The translations under genes and the position numbers were made by a program. Below are positions 8,543-16,794 of a DNA stretch of 58,663 nt, one piece after another. Position 1 is the stretch's first letter. Every line of letters begins with the position of its first letter. The notes beneath the pieces are model-generated. The model was not told the DNA's origin, did no database searches, and was given only the letters and a program-made list of their open reading frames with translations. This DNA is from Candidatus Rhodobacter oscarellae (GTDB lineage: Bacteria; Pseudomonadota; Alphaproteobacteria; Rhodobacterales; Rhodobacteraceae). The stretch lies in the NCBI RefSeq assembly GCF_001078595.1, contig NZ_LFTY01000002.1, positions 2,044,557 through 2,103,219 on the forward strand. Direction: 5' to 3'.

Positions 8543-9232
8543 ATGTCTGCTTTTCTATTGCGAACTATCTCGTTTGCCGTCGCCCTAGGGGCCGCAGGGG
8601 TTCAGGGCGCGTCCTCATTCGCACAATCGAGCGATCCGGCCACGCTTTGGTCCGCGCCAGAGGCGGGCGGTCCCCGACGGCTGCAAACCCTCCAGGCGGG
8701 GGGCGAGCTATACGCGGCGCCAGCGACAGGTTCAGACCTCCTAGGCGCGCTGGCGCCGGGCACGCTTCTTTTGAACCATGGCTGCGAGGCCACCACGGGC
8801 GAGGCCTGGTGCCAAGTCACCCCCCTGCACGGCGGCGCGAAAGGATATGTCCTGGCCTCCAGCGTAAGCCCCGCGATAGGCCCCGACGGCGTGCTGCCCA
8901 CCGGCGTTGACACCAGCAAGCGGCGCGCCAAATCGAGGGATTTTGACGCGCGGTCCTCATTCCCCTGCGCGCAGGAGCAGGGCCAGCAGATGGGCGAATG
9001 CGCCGGCGCGGTCGCGCGCGGCGGCGGCGGCGACGCCACCGTGGTGGCCACATTCCCGAATGGCTTCTCTCGGTTGCTCTACTTCACCCATGGGGCATTC
9101 ATGCGCGGCAACGCCACCATGTCCGGCGTGGGCATAGACACCGACTGGTCTCTGCAGGACGGCGCGTATCAGATCCGCGTCGACGATCAGCGCTTTGCGA
9201 TTCCGGTGGAGTTTGTCCTGGGCCGTAAATAA
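8543..9232 (+). CDS. Secreted SH3-domain protein
   Basis: The 229-aa product has a Sec signal peptide (MSAFLLRTISFAVALGAAG ... SSFAQSS) and a bacterial SH3-like segment at about residues 55-115 (LYAAPATGSDLLGALAPGTLL ... WCQVTPLHGGAKGYVLASSV). This is the pattern of periplasmic SH3_3 domains. The C-terminal half has paired Cys (FPCAQEQGQQMGECAG) and a beta-rich tail. The ATG at 8543 was taken because it opens the signal peptide and follows AGGAAAGGCG. Its binding partner is unknown. Confidence 0.75.
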   Translation: MSAFLLRTISFAVALGAAGVQGASSFAQSSDPATLWSAPEAGGPRRLQTLQAGGELYAAPATGSDLLGALAPGTLLLNHGCEATTGEAWCQVTPLHGGAKGYVLASSVSPAIGPDGVLPTGVDTSKRRAKSRDFDARSSFPCAQEQGQQMGECAGAVARGGGGDATVVATFPNGFSRLLYFTHGAFMRGNATMSGVGIDTDWSLQDGAYQIRVDDQRFAIPVEFVLGRK

Positions 9233-9274
9233 GGGGCTCTTGGTGGAATGGCTGGAGCGGGCATTGGCATGATC

Positions 9275-9415
9275 CAAATCTCTTGCAAGAGATTTGCACT
9301 TTCCTTTTAAGGAAAGTTGCCCCGCAAGCGGCAAGAGGTTGCAATTGAAGACTCATCTCGGGGCGCGCTGAAGAAACTCTTGCAAGAGTTTCGCAATTTT
9401 CTTGCAAGAAAATTG
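9275..9415. repeat. Repeat R1 copy 2 (inverted relative to copy 1)
   Basis: The same four dyads as at 3396-3537 appear in reverse order: 9275-9296 (core CTCTTGCAAGAG), 9298-9317 (ACTTTCCTT/AAGGAAAGT), 9373-9392 (GAAACTCTTGCAAGAGTTTC) and 9394-9415 (core TTTCTTGCAAGAAA). Spacing between dyads is nearly conserved, and the spacer DNA differs more than the dyads. Both copies are preceded or followed by a GGAGCGGGCATTGG-like tag. Confidence 0.85.
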
Positions 9416-9488
9416 CGCCGCGCCAAGACCGGCTCTCGCAGATATCCCTTCTGTGCAACGGGCACAAGCGGTCGGTACGACCTGTTGC

Positions 9489-9575
9489 CTATAGCGTCCG
9501 GCCTCTCACCTGAGCCATCAGATAAGGGCTGGACGCGGACAACCTCGTAATCGTTTGGGCGCACTGCCAAGAGCT
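9489..9575 (+). repeat. Repeat R3 copy 1
   Basis: The stretch beginning CCTATAGCGTCCGG and containing AATCGTTTGGGCGCACTGCC resembles 47894-47975 over about 85 bp. Inside it GCGTCCGGCC can pair with GGCTGGACGC, giving a stem-loop. It lies between R1 copy 2 and the 3' end of the convergent sugar dehydrogenase gene. Confidence 0.45.
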
Positions 9576-9607
9576 GCGGTTCAGCTTCTTGGCAGCACGC
9601 TGTGAAC

Positions 9608-10873
9608 CTAAGGCGTCAACTTGTGGATCATGCCCTCATCGACCGCCGCGTAAAGGCTGCCATCCGGCCCCACGACGACCGAGCGGAAGCGGCCGGCCTC
9701 CATGCCCTCGGGCAGGGTCATCTCGACCACGTCATAGACTTCCTGGCCGTCATCGGACAGCTCGAACACGTCGATGCGCTGCCCAATCGGCGTGCCGCCG
9801 AAGCCGATGCCCATGATGCCCACGACCATCTGCCCCGACCAGGCGCCCCAGTTGTCGGCCAGGAAGGCGTTCGACGAGGTGCCCTGCGACCAGCCATTAT
9901 TGTCCCACATCGGCACCATGGCGTCGGGGTAGGTCTCTAGGTCGGTCATTGGCATGAACGCCGCGCGCTCGTAGCGGTCCATCCCGTCCATCTGGTTGGG
10001 GCTGTAGCCGCAATAGCCGTCCGGGCAGTCGCCCCGGCCCGCCATGTTGCCGCGCGGGTCCCAGCCGGCATTGCCGCCATTCACCAGGAAGGTGATCTCG
10101 TCCGAGTGCCACGGCCCATGCTCGGCGGTGATCGGGTTGCCGGTGCCGGGGTGGAAGGCGATGCCCTGCACGTTGCGGTGCCCATAGGTGAAGGTGCGCG
10201 CGTCGAACCCATCGGGCGGGTTGTTGCCGGGATGCGCGTTGCCGTCGGTGTCCATGCGCATGATCTTGGAGCCCATCAGGGTCGGGCTCTGCGGCACGTC
10301 CTCGTTATGCGTATCACCGGTGGTCAGCCACAACGCGCCCTCGGGGCCAAAGCGCACCCGCCCGCCGTTATGTGCGCCGGGCCCGCCGAACGGGTGGTCC
10401 GAGGCCAGGGGCTTGTACTCCACATCGTCCACGATATCCGTGCGGTCCGAGACGCCGGTGAAGTCGTCATTCACCACCATCCGCATCAGCCGGTTGGTGC
10501 CCGGCGCGGTCATGTTGGAGGTCGAGTAGACATAGATCCGGCGGTTCTCGGCAAAGGCGGGGTCGAAGGCCACGCCCATCATGCCCGCCTGGCCCTCGCA
10601 GAATAGGTCGTCGCCGTTCGAGGCATAGCCGCCCACGCCGCCCATCCCGTAAAGCGCGTTCACAGTGCCGTCGAGCATGCGCACGGACAGGCCCTTGCAC
10701 TTCTCGGTGAACAGCATAGTGCCGTCATCCAGGAACGCCATGTCCCAGGGGTTCTCTAGCCCGCCCAGCACCAGCTCGTAGCTGAGGCTGGTGGTGTTCT
10801 GCGCCAGCGCGGTGCTGGCGCAGAACGCCGCGCTAAAGGCCAGCGCCGAGGTCATCTTAAAGCGTAAAGTCAT
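9608..10873 (-). CDS. PQQ-type soluble sugar dehydrogenase (glucose/sorbosone dehydrogenase family)
   Basis: This 421-aa exported beta-propeller enzyme would oxidise sugars in the periplasm with pyrroloquinoline quinone as cofactor. A signal peptide (MTLRFKMTSALAFSAAFC ... STALAQ) precedes LENPWDMAFLDDGTMLFTEK, the usual first blade. Further family marks are GAHNGGRVRFGPEGALWLTTGD (His and Asn near PQQ), YGHRNVQGIAFHPGTG and ITAEHGP near residue 255. The ATG at 10873 follows GGGAGGAGTTCCT. The cytochrome c and GMC genes upstream on the same strand are 170 bp away and may supply an electron route, but this is inference. No PQQ synthesis genes are in the window. Confidence 0.87.
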   Translation of the reverse strand: MTLRFKMTSALAFSAAFCASTALAQNTTSLSYELVLGGLENPWDMAFLDDGTMLFTEKCKGLSVRMLDGTVNALYGMGGVGGYASNGDDLFCEGQAGMMGVAFDPAFAENRRIYVYSTSNMTAPGTNRLMRMVVNDDFTGVSDRTDIVDDVEYKPLASDHPFGGPGAHNGGRVRFGPEGALWLTTGDTHNEDVPQSPTLMGSKIMRMDTDGNAHPGNNPPDGFDARTFTYGHRNVQGIAFHPGTGNPITAEHGPWHSDEITFLVNGGNAGWDPRGNMAGRGDCPDGYCGYSPNQMDGMDRYERAAFMPMTDLETYPDAMVPMWDNNGWSQGTSSNAFLADNWGAWSGQMVVGIMGIGFGGTPIGQRIDVFELSDDGQEVYDVVEMTLPEGMEAGRFRSVVVGPDGSLYAAVDEGMIHKLTP

Positions 10874-11040
10874 AGGAACTCCTCCCAAATCGCATGTTTT
10901 TAACTGCTCGAGAGGTCTTGGTTCGGTATGGTGATCGGCCTCGGTCGCGCTCTTTTTGGGGGGCGTCTTATCGCGCCCCGCCGGCGCTCGCCTTATGCGC
11001 GCAAAACAGGGATGCGCGCCGGTGTTAAACAATCATAGCG

Positions 11041-11463
11041 CTAGTCGTCCGGTAGGGAAATAATGAATGCGGTGACGTTGGCGATGTCCTGGTCCGACAG
11101 CTTCTTGACCCGCTGCGCCATCAGCGGCGTGTTGGGGCCGAACTTCTCGCCCTCGCGATAGCGCACCACCTTGTCGATCAGATAGGCGGCGGGATGCCCG
11201 ACCAGCTTGGGATAGCTCGACGCGCCCTTGGCCGTCGCGCCGTGGCAGGCCCGGCAGTTGCGCCGGTAGAGCTTTTTGCCCGCCGCCGCGTCGCCCGGCA
11301 GAGCCGCGGCGGCCGGTTCTGCTGTGGCCACCTCTTCGCTTGCCGCGTCTTGGCTTGAGGTCTCCTCCGCCGCCCAGGCGGCGCCGGCCAGGCAAAGCGC
11401 CCCAAAAAACGCGCCCAAAAGCGCCCGAAAAAGCACGGAGAGTTGCGGGCAAGCCCTGGGCAT
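11041..11463 (-). CDS. Periplasmic monohaem cytochrome c
   Basis: The 140-aa protein has a signal peptide ending AGAAWAAEE, an acidic/Ala linker, and one class I haem site CRACHG at about residue 70. A distal Met is in NTPLMAQRVKKLSDQDIANV, and a C-terminal AFIISL helix follows. The ATG at 11463 is preceded by TTCGGAGGACGTG. It is the last gene of the Tat subunit / GMC flavoprotein / cytochrome set, where it would accept electrons from the flavoprotein. Related dehydrogenases usually carry a triheme subunit; this one has a single haem. Confidence 0.87.
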   Translation of the reverse strand: MPRACPQLSVLFRALLGAFFGALCLAGAAWAAEETSSQDAASEEVATAEPAAAALPGDAAAGKKLYRRNCRACHGATAKGASSYPKLVGHPAAYLIDKVVRYREGEKFGPNTPLMAQRVKKLSDQDIANVTAFIISLPDD

Positions 11464-11530
11464 CACGTCCTCCGAAGTAACCATTACAACCGACCGGCGG
11501 CGGCGCCATCATAGCGCCGCCATAAGATTA

Positions 11531-13099
11531 TCATAGGTTCCCCTTCCCCAGCTCGCCCGCAAGGTGATCCGCCTGCCGGATCGCCAGCGCCACGATGGTC
11601 AGCGTCGGGTTCTCGGCCGCGCCCGTGGTGAATTGCGAGCCGTCCGAGATGAACAGGTTCTCGATGTCGTGGGTCTGGCCCCAGCGGTTCACCACGCCCA
11701 TGCTGGCGTCGTCCGACATCCGGTTCGTGCCCAGGTTATGGGTCGAGGGATAGGGCGGCGTCGGGAAGGTGCGCGTGGCTCCCACCGCGTCATAGACCGC
11801 CTGGCCCTGCTGGTAGGCGTGGTTGCGCATGGCGATGTCATTGGGGTGGTCATCGAAATGCACATTCGCCACCGGCAGGCCGTATTGGTCCTTGGTGTCC
11901 GACAGGGTGACGCCGTTCTTTTCCTGCGGCATGTCCTCGCCCACCAGCCACATGCCGGCCATGTTCTCGTAGAGGTCCAGCGCGGTGGTGAACTCGCGGC
12001 CCCAGGCGCCGGGATCGAGGAAGGCGGCCATGAAGGGCAGGCCCAGGCTGAGCGTCTCCATCTCGTAGCCGCCCACGAAGCCGCGGCTTGGGTCATGGCG
12101 CGACTCGTCGGTGATGATCCCCGCCATGGTCGTGCCGCGCCACATCTTCACCGGCTTGTCGAACACCGCATAGACCGAACCCGTCATGTGCCGCATGTAG
12201 TTCTTGCCGACCTGGCCGGACGAATTCGCCAGCCCGTCGGGGAACATCGACGAGGCCGAGTTCAGCAGCAGCCGCGGGCTCTCAAACGAGTTGCCCGCCA
12301 GGCAGACCACGCGGGCCTTCTGCATCTGCAGATTGCCGTCGGCGTCGAAATACTCGACCCCCGTGACCTTGCCGTCATCGCCATGCAGGATGCGCGCGAC
12401 ATGGGATTGCGGGCGGACCTCAAGGTTGCCGGTCGCCTCGCCCTGCTCGATGTCGTGATAGCCCGCCGACCACTTGGCGCCCCATTTGCAGCCCTGGAAA
12501 CAGAACCCCGTCTGCTGGCACATGATGCGGTCGCCGTTCTCCTTAGAGCTGATCGCCATCCGGCCGGTATGCACGTCTTGATAGCCCAGCGCCTTGGCCC
12601 CGGCCTCGAAGACCTTGTAGTTGTTGCTGCCCGGCAGGCCCGGGCGGTCGCCGGTGCGGGTGACCTGCAGCTTGTCCTCGGCCTTGCTGTACCAGGGGTC
12701 CATCTCGGCGGCGTCGATCGGCCAGTCCAGCAGGCTCGCGCCCTCGACCGCGCCATAGGCGGTCTTGGCCTTCCACTCATGCTCTTGAAAGCGCAGGCTG
12801 GCCCCCGCCCAGTGCTGCGTGGTGCCGCCCACGGATTTCACGATCCAGGCGGGCAGACCGGCAAAGTCTTTGGCCACGCGCCAGTCGCCCGAGGTGGTGC
12901 GCGCGTCCAGCCAGGCCAGCTGCACGAAGCTGGCCCATTCGTCGTTGATGAAATCCTCCGGGTAGTGCCGCCCGCCGGCCTCAAGCGCCACCACGCTCAC
13001 GCCCTTCTGGGCCAGCTCGTTGGACAGAACACCGCCGCCCGCGCCGGTGCCAATGACGACCACTACAGAGTCGTCGCTCAGATCAAAAGGTGCTGACAT
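11531..13099 (-). CDS. GMC-family FAD-dependent oxidoreductase (large dehydrogenase subunit)
   Basis: The 522-aa flavoprotein starts with an FAD dinucleotide motif (VVVIGTGAGGGVLSNELA) followed by VVALEAGGR. The C-terminal GMC signature PSTHNLGTNRMSDDASMG contains the catalytic His. ENLFISDGSQFTTGAAENPTLT closes the FAD domain. Length and pattern match the flavoprotein subunit of gluconate-2-dehydrogenase or sorbitol-type complexes. The Tat-exported small subunit lies 12 bp upstream and the cytochrome c gene 67 bp downstream. It has no signal peptide, as expected if it is exported by hitch-hiking on the Tat subunit. Substrate is not predictable, though a polyol or sugar acid is likely. Confidence 0.88.
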   Translation of the reverse strand: MSAPFDLSDDSVVVVIGTGAGGGVLSNELAQKGVSVVALEAGGRHYPEDFINDEWASFVQLAWLDARTTSGDWRVAKDFAGLPAWIVKSVGGTTQHWAGASLRFQEHEWKAKTAYGAVEGASLLDWPIDAAEMDPWYSKAEDKLQVTRTGDRPGLPGSNNYKVFEAGAKALGYQDVHTGRMAISSKENGDRIMCQQTGFCFQGCKWGAKWSAGYHDIEQGEATGNLEVRPQSHVARILHGDDGKVTGVEYFDADGNLQMQKARVVCLAGNSFESPRLLLNSASSMFPDGLANSSGQVGKNYMRHMTGSVYAVFDKPVKMWRGTTMAGIITDESRHDPSRGFVGGYEMETLSLGLPFMAAFLDPGAWGREFTTALDLYENMAGMWLVGEDMPQEKNGVTLSDTKDQYGLPVANVHFDDHPNDIAMRNHAYQQGQAVYDAVGATRTFPTPPYPSTHNLGTNRMSDDASMGVVNRWGQTHDIENLFISDGSQFTTGAAENPTLTIVALAIRQADHLAGELGKGNL

Positions 13100-13111
13100 G
13101 ATCGCCTCCTC

Positions 13112-13636
13112 CTAAAGCCAGTTGATGTCGTTAAAGCCGCGGTCGATGTAGCCGCCGAACTCGAAAGAGGCGCCCTCGTAGCCAAAGATCGGCCAGACGG
13201 CCTTTTGGTTGTAAAGCCCGGTCACCAGCCCGCCGCGGATCTGCTGAAAGAACGCGTCGCCCTCCATGGCGCGCAGGATGTCGACGCGGTCGCGCTCCCA
13301 GCCCATGGCCAGGTAGCTGCCATGGCCCGAGGCCTGGGCGGCGGCGTTCAGCTTGGCGATGCCCTGCTCGATGCCCGGGGCGGCGTCCTCGGTGTCATAG
13401 CCCTTGACGGCGGTGGCATAGAATTCGTCGCCGACCTGGTCATGCGGGTAGATGTCGCGGGCCATCTGCACCAGGGTGGCCATGGTCTCGGGCTGCAGCG
13501 CGGTGGTCTCCATCGCCCATGCGGCGTCGGTGGACGCCAGAAAGCCCGCGCCGACCACAAGGGACGCGCTGGCCGATGTTGCGCGCGCCAGAAGCTGGCG
13601 GCGGGTAAGCCCCTTGGGGCCGTGTGCCTGGGTCAT
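13112..13636 (-). CDS. Gluconate-2-dehydrogenase subunit 3-like protein (Tat-exported small subunit)
   Basis: The 174-aa protein opens with a twin-arginine signal (LTRRQLLARATSASASLVVGA ... AAWAME). The body resembles the gamma subunit of gluconate-2-dehydrogenase: MATLVQMARDIYPHD near residue 55, and WPIFGYEGASFEFGGYIDRGF near the C-terminus. In these complexes the Tat subunit carries the folded flavoprotein across the membrane. It is the first gene of the three-gene set with the GMC oxidoreductase and cytochrome c. Confidence 0.85.
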   Translation of the reverse strand: MTQAHGPKGLTRRQLLARATSASASLVVGAGFLASTDAAWAMETTALQPETMATLVQMARDIYPHDQVGDEFYATAVKGYDTEDAAPGIEQGIAKLNAAAQASGHGSYLAMGWERDRVDILRAMEGDAFFQQIRGGLVTGLYNQKAVWPIFGYEGASFEFGGYIDRGFNDINWL

Positions 13637-13669
13637 GATTTCTCCTCCCTGGGTGGTTTTGGTTCTGTG

Positions 13670-14065
13670 TCACTGAAAGCGCCCGCCCCGCTGCAGCACC
13701 TCGATCTGGTAGCCGTCCGGGTCGGCCACGAAGAAGAACCGCGCGAAGACCTCGCCGGCGGGGGCGAAGGCGACAAGCTTGCGGGGGGCGAGGCCGGCGG
13801 CCTCCAGGCGGGCGTGCTCGGCGTCCAGGTCGTCGACGCTGACCGCCAGGTGGCCGTAGCCGTCGCCCAACTCGTAGGGCGCGGCGCGGCCCTTGTTGAC
13901 GGTCAGCTCAAGCTCGAACCCGCTCTCGGGGTTGCTCAGGTAGACGAGCGTGAAGTCCGGGAAATCGAGGCGCTCTGCGACGGTCAGCCCAAAGGCCTGC
14001 TCGTAGAAGGCCACGGACCGCGCCTCGTCTGTCACGCGGATCATCGAGTGGATGCACTTGGCCAA
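13670..14065 (-). CDS. Glyoxalase I-like VOC family protein (lactoylglutathione lyase)
   Basis: The 131-aa protein has two beta-alpha-beta-beta-beta modules and all four metal ligands expected of glyoxalase I: His6, Glu53, His72 and Glu122. Other marks are FYEQAFGL, NPESGFELEL and FVADPDGYQIEVLQR. It would convert the methylglyoxal-glutathione hemithioacetal to lactoylglutathione. It lies directly upstream of the dehydrogenase set on the same strand. Other VOC activities remain possible, but the ligand pattern favours GloA. Confidence 0.83.
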   Translation of the reverse strand: MAKCIHSMIRVTDEARSVAFYEQAFGLTVAERLDFPDFTLVYLSNPESGFELELTVNKGRAAPYELGDGYGHLAVSVDDLDAEHARLEAAGLAPRKLVAFAPAGEVFARFFFVADPDGYQIEVLQRGGRFQ

Positions 14066-14174
14066 TGCGGCGCCTCCCTGCTATGTGGTCCAGCTAGGGT
14101 AGCGCGGGGCGCCAAGCGTCGGGGTAGTATGGGTTTACTACCTGCCGTTTATTTCAGCGCTTTTGAAACGCCCG

Positions 14175-14468
14175 CTATTCGGCGGCGATGGCCTTGCCCG
14201 CGTCGCCCGCCGAGACCTCCATGAACTTCAGGCAGGCGCAGCGCAGCAGCGAGGTGAAGTTCTCGGGCTCGCCGCGCAGCTCCAGCACCTCGGAATGCAG
14301 CGTCGAGATGAAGACCGGCGTGGTCATCCCATCATTGCCCGCGATCTCGTCGATCACCTGCCAATAGGCGTTCTCGAGCCGGATGCTGGTGCTCTGGCCG
14401 TTCAACCGCAGCCGTCGGGTGGTACTGGCATAACGTTCCGGGTCCTGCCCGGCGAAAATCTGGCACAT
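14175..14468 (-). CDS. Ribbon-helix-helix domain protein
   Basis: The 97-aa product begins MCQIFAGQDPERYASTTRRL and continues RLNGQSTSIRLENAYWQVID, a ribbon-helix-helix type strand and helix (RHH_4-like). The C-terminal half (RGEPENFTSLLRCACLKFME) is conserved in this family. Such proteins are probably small DNA-binding regulators. The ATG at 14468 was chosen because GGAGGACGTC precedes it, and the frame upstream has no family-like sequence. The target is unknown. Confidence 0.7.
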   Translation of the reverse strand: MCQIFAGQDPERYASTTRRLRLNGQSTSIRLENAYWQVIDEIAGNDGMTTPVFISTLHSEVLELRGEPENFTSLLRCACLKFMEVSAGDAGKAIAAE

Positions 14469-14676
14469 GACGTCCTCCCTATAAAATTTTGGCACTGAAC
14501 TAGAGCGCAACCCTAGTACGGCGATGGCGTCAAAAGCAAATCGGCGCGCGGCGATGGGCGGCATTCCGGCGGTATCCAGTCCGGTGGGCGCCCTGCTTGC
14601 CCGCACCGCCCCTGGCCAGCGGAGGCGATCTGCGCCACATTGCCAGCATTCAATCAAGAGGCGACCGGGCGCTGAT

Positions 14677-16620
14677 ATGGCGATGTCCTATGACCAGATG
14701 AACGCAGAGCAACGCGCCGCCTATGACGCGGCGCGGGCCGAGATGGCGAAGGTTCGCGAGGAAGGCGGCACTGGGCTCGCTCTCTGGCGCCTCACGGACA
14801 ACCCGTTTAAAACGCTGACCCAACTGCCGCCGGAAATCGCAGAGCTCACCAACCTGCAGAGCCTCGACCTCGACTACACCCAGGTCACCGACCTCACCCC
14901 AATCGCGGGGCTAGACAAGCTGCAGATCCTCCAGATCCTCAGCACCCAGGTCACCGACCTCACACCAATCGCGGGGCTGGGCCAGTTGCAGCGCCTCGAA
15001 CTCAACAGCACCCAGGTCAGCGACCTCACCCCAATCGTCGGGCTGGACAAGTTGCAGAGCCTCGACTTCCGCAACACCCAGGTCACCGACCTCACCCCAA
15101 TCGCGGGGCTGGGCCAGTTGCAGACCCTCGACCTCAGCGGCACCCAGGTCACCGACCTCACTCCAATCGCGGGGCTGGGCCGGTTGCAGAGCCTCGACCT
15201 CAACTTCACCCAGGTCACCGACCTCACCCCCCTTGCGGGGCTGGACCAGTTGCAGACCCTCGACCTCAACAGCACCCAAGTCACCGACCTCACCCCAATC
15301 GCGGCGCTGGACGGGTTACAGAGCCTCGAACTCGACAGCACCCAGGTCACCGACCTCACCCCAATCGCCGGGCTGGACCGATTGCAGAGCCTCCGCCTCG
15401 GCGGCACCCAGGTCAGTGACCTCACCCCAATCGCGGGGCTGGGCCAGTTGCAGACCCTCTTCCTCAGCAACACCCTGGTCAGTGACCTCACCCCAATCGC
15501 GGGGCTGGGCAAATTGCGAGCGCTGAACTTGAGAGGCAGCGCTGTGGCCGATCTCAGACCTCTGCTGCAATTCGCAGTGATCCTAAACCCGCCAGAGGAG
15601 CCAAAGGAACAGCTCGCGGTCTATATACATGAGACAGCAGCGGCGGCGGCGGACCCGAACTTGCCAGCAAAGAGATACGATAGCTTTACGGAGATCCGCG
15701 AGGCGATGCCCGCCCTCCTAGAATATCTCAACAGCCTGCCGCCCTATCCCGAGCCCCTGCCCTGGGAGGTTTCCGGCGAGGACAGCAAGGGACCGTCGCA
15801 ATCCTCCGCTTTGGAACTGGCTTGGGCGCAAGACGGCTTTGGCTTTAACTCCGGCCCGGTCTCGCTTGATCAAGACCCGGTGGCGCTGGCCACTCTTGAG
15901 GACCTCCGAGAGATGATGGACGAGTTGGTTCGCCAAAGCGGCAACCACCATGAGGATATCTATCGTCGCGCGCTGGCCCTAAGGGACCGCCTTAGCGGCG
16001 ATGCGATTGACCTTGTTCGGGCGCATTTGGCGTTTCAACGGCTACAGCGTATTTACGACCAACGCGGGAACCGGTCTGAGCCGCTGGATGGTGACTGCGC
16101 CCAGACACTCCAGGATCTGGTAGAGACCCTTCCCGGTTTGACCTTGGCGGACGAGAAGGTGCGCGACCTGCTGGATCGCCAGGCCGCCAATCGGCGCGAC
16201 CGCGTCGATGCCGCCGAAGACGCCGCTGACATCGAGGTCGCCCTCGCGATCGCTCGCGAAGACGCGCCTTTTGATAACGAGGTTCAAGGGGTCGCGCGCG
16301 ATAGTGCGGCGCCTGATGTGGATGACCAGTTGACCCGCTCGCGACGGCCCTTGGCGCAGAACGCCGTTATCGCCGTGGTACGCGAGTTCAAGAAGTCCCC
16401 CCTTGGTGCCGCAGCGGCCGCCACCACGATATTACCAGCGGCATTTTCCCCAGAAGCCGCACAATGGTCAGCCTGGCTCGCCCTGAATGCCGAGACGATC
16501 CTCACTGCCGCTCGGCTTTGGGGTCAGGAGTATATCGGTTGGGTCAATCCGATTGTCGGCCACGCCAAGGCGGCGGCAGAGGCCATACGTGCAGCGAAAG
16601 GTAAGATCGGCGGATCGTGA
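14677..16620 (+). CDS. Leucine-rich-repeat protein with an unidentified C-terminal domain
   Basis: The 647-aa protein has a short N-terminal cap (LALWRLTDNPFKTLTQLPPE), then ten almost identical 22-residue LRR units of the form LQxLxLxxTQVTDLTPIAGLxx (residues about 57-275), and one decayed unit. The remaining 360 or so residues are not recognised. They are acidic and helical, with an Ala-rich weakly hydrophobic stretch near the end (AAAAATTILPAAF). No signal peptide is seen, so it is probably cytosolic. GC content and codon choice look less biased than in neighbours. It lies between a RHH gene and tRNA-Asp, with an 11-bp iteron array just after its stop, suggesting acquired cargo. The role is unknown; a ligand-sensing accessory or defence protein is only a possibility. 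Confidence 0.75.
   Translation: MAMSYDQMNAEQRAAYDAARAEMAKVREEGGTGLALWRLTDNPFKTLTQLPPEIAELTNLQSLDLDYTQVTDLTPIAGLDKLQILQILSTQVTDLTPIAGLGQLQRLELNSTQVSDLTPIVGLDKLQSLDFRNTQVTDLTPIAGLGQLQTLDLSGTQVTDLTPIAGLGRLQSLDLNFTQVTDLTPLAGLDQLQTLDLNSTQVTDLTPIAALDGLQSLELDSTQVTDLTPIAGLDRLQSLRLGGTQVSDLTPIAGLGQLQTLFLSNTLVSDLTPIAGLGKLRALNLRGSAVADLRPLLQFAVILNPPEEPKEQLAVYIHETAAAAADPNLPAKRYDSFTEIREAMPALLEYLNSLPPYPEPLPWEVSGEDSKGPSQSSALELAWAQDGFGFNSGPVSLDQDPVALATLEDLREMMDELVRQSGNHHEDIYRRALALRDRLSGDAIDLVRAHLAFQRLQRIYDQRGNRSEPLDGDCAQTLQDLVETLPGLTLADEKVRDLLDRQAANRRDRVDAAEDAADIEVALAIAREDAPFDNEVQGVARDSAAPDVDDQLTRSRRPLAQNAVIAVVREFKKSPLGAAAAATTILPAAFSPEAAQWSAWLALNAETILTAARLWGQEYIGWVNPIVGHAKAAAEAIRAAKGKIGGS
14848..15513 (+). repeat. 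66-bp in-frame tandem repeats encoding the LRR units
   Basis: About ten 66-bp units each contain CACCCAGGTCACCGACCTCACC and CAATCGCGGGGCTGG-like segments with very few changes, even at synonymous sites. Differences cluster in the residues expected on the LRR surface (DY, LS, NS, RN, SG, NF, DS, GG, SN before TQV). This indicates recent unit duplication or homogenisation. Confidence 0.85.
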
Positions 16621-16650
16621 TCCCCTGAGCGGCCAAAGCCATATGCGTGC

Positions 16651-16689
16651 CCGACAGAAAGCCGACAAAAGTCCGACACTTTGCCGACC
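16651..16689 (-). repeat. Four 11-bp TGTCGG iterons (array 1)
   Basis: On the minus strand GGTCGGCAAAG, TGTCGGACTTT, TGTCGGCTTTC and TGTCGGGCACG follow one another with an exact 11-bp period (plus-strand CCGAC motifs begin at 16651, 16662, 16673 and 16684). The array begins 31 bp after the LRR stop and ends about 105 bp beyond the 3' end of tRNA-Asp. Its counterpart is at 55172-55210. One-turn spacing fits a recombinase arm-site or directionality-factor array. Confidence 0.7.
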
Positions 16690-16794
16690 GCGATTTTCCA
16701 GCAAAATAAGGGCCGCGCGGGCCCTCCGGCGCGGAGGGGCCGCCCCCACCGTGCGCAGGGTTAATCCTGCGTTCATCGTCTGGAGGGAAATAAG

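Noticed and set aside
14848-15513. CRISPR-like tandem repeat
   Set aside because: The 66-bp units are contiguous, in frame and encode LRR motifs; there are no spacers.
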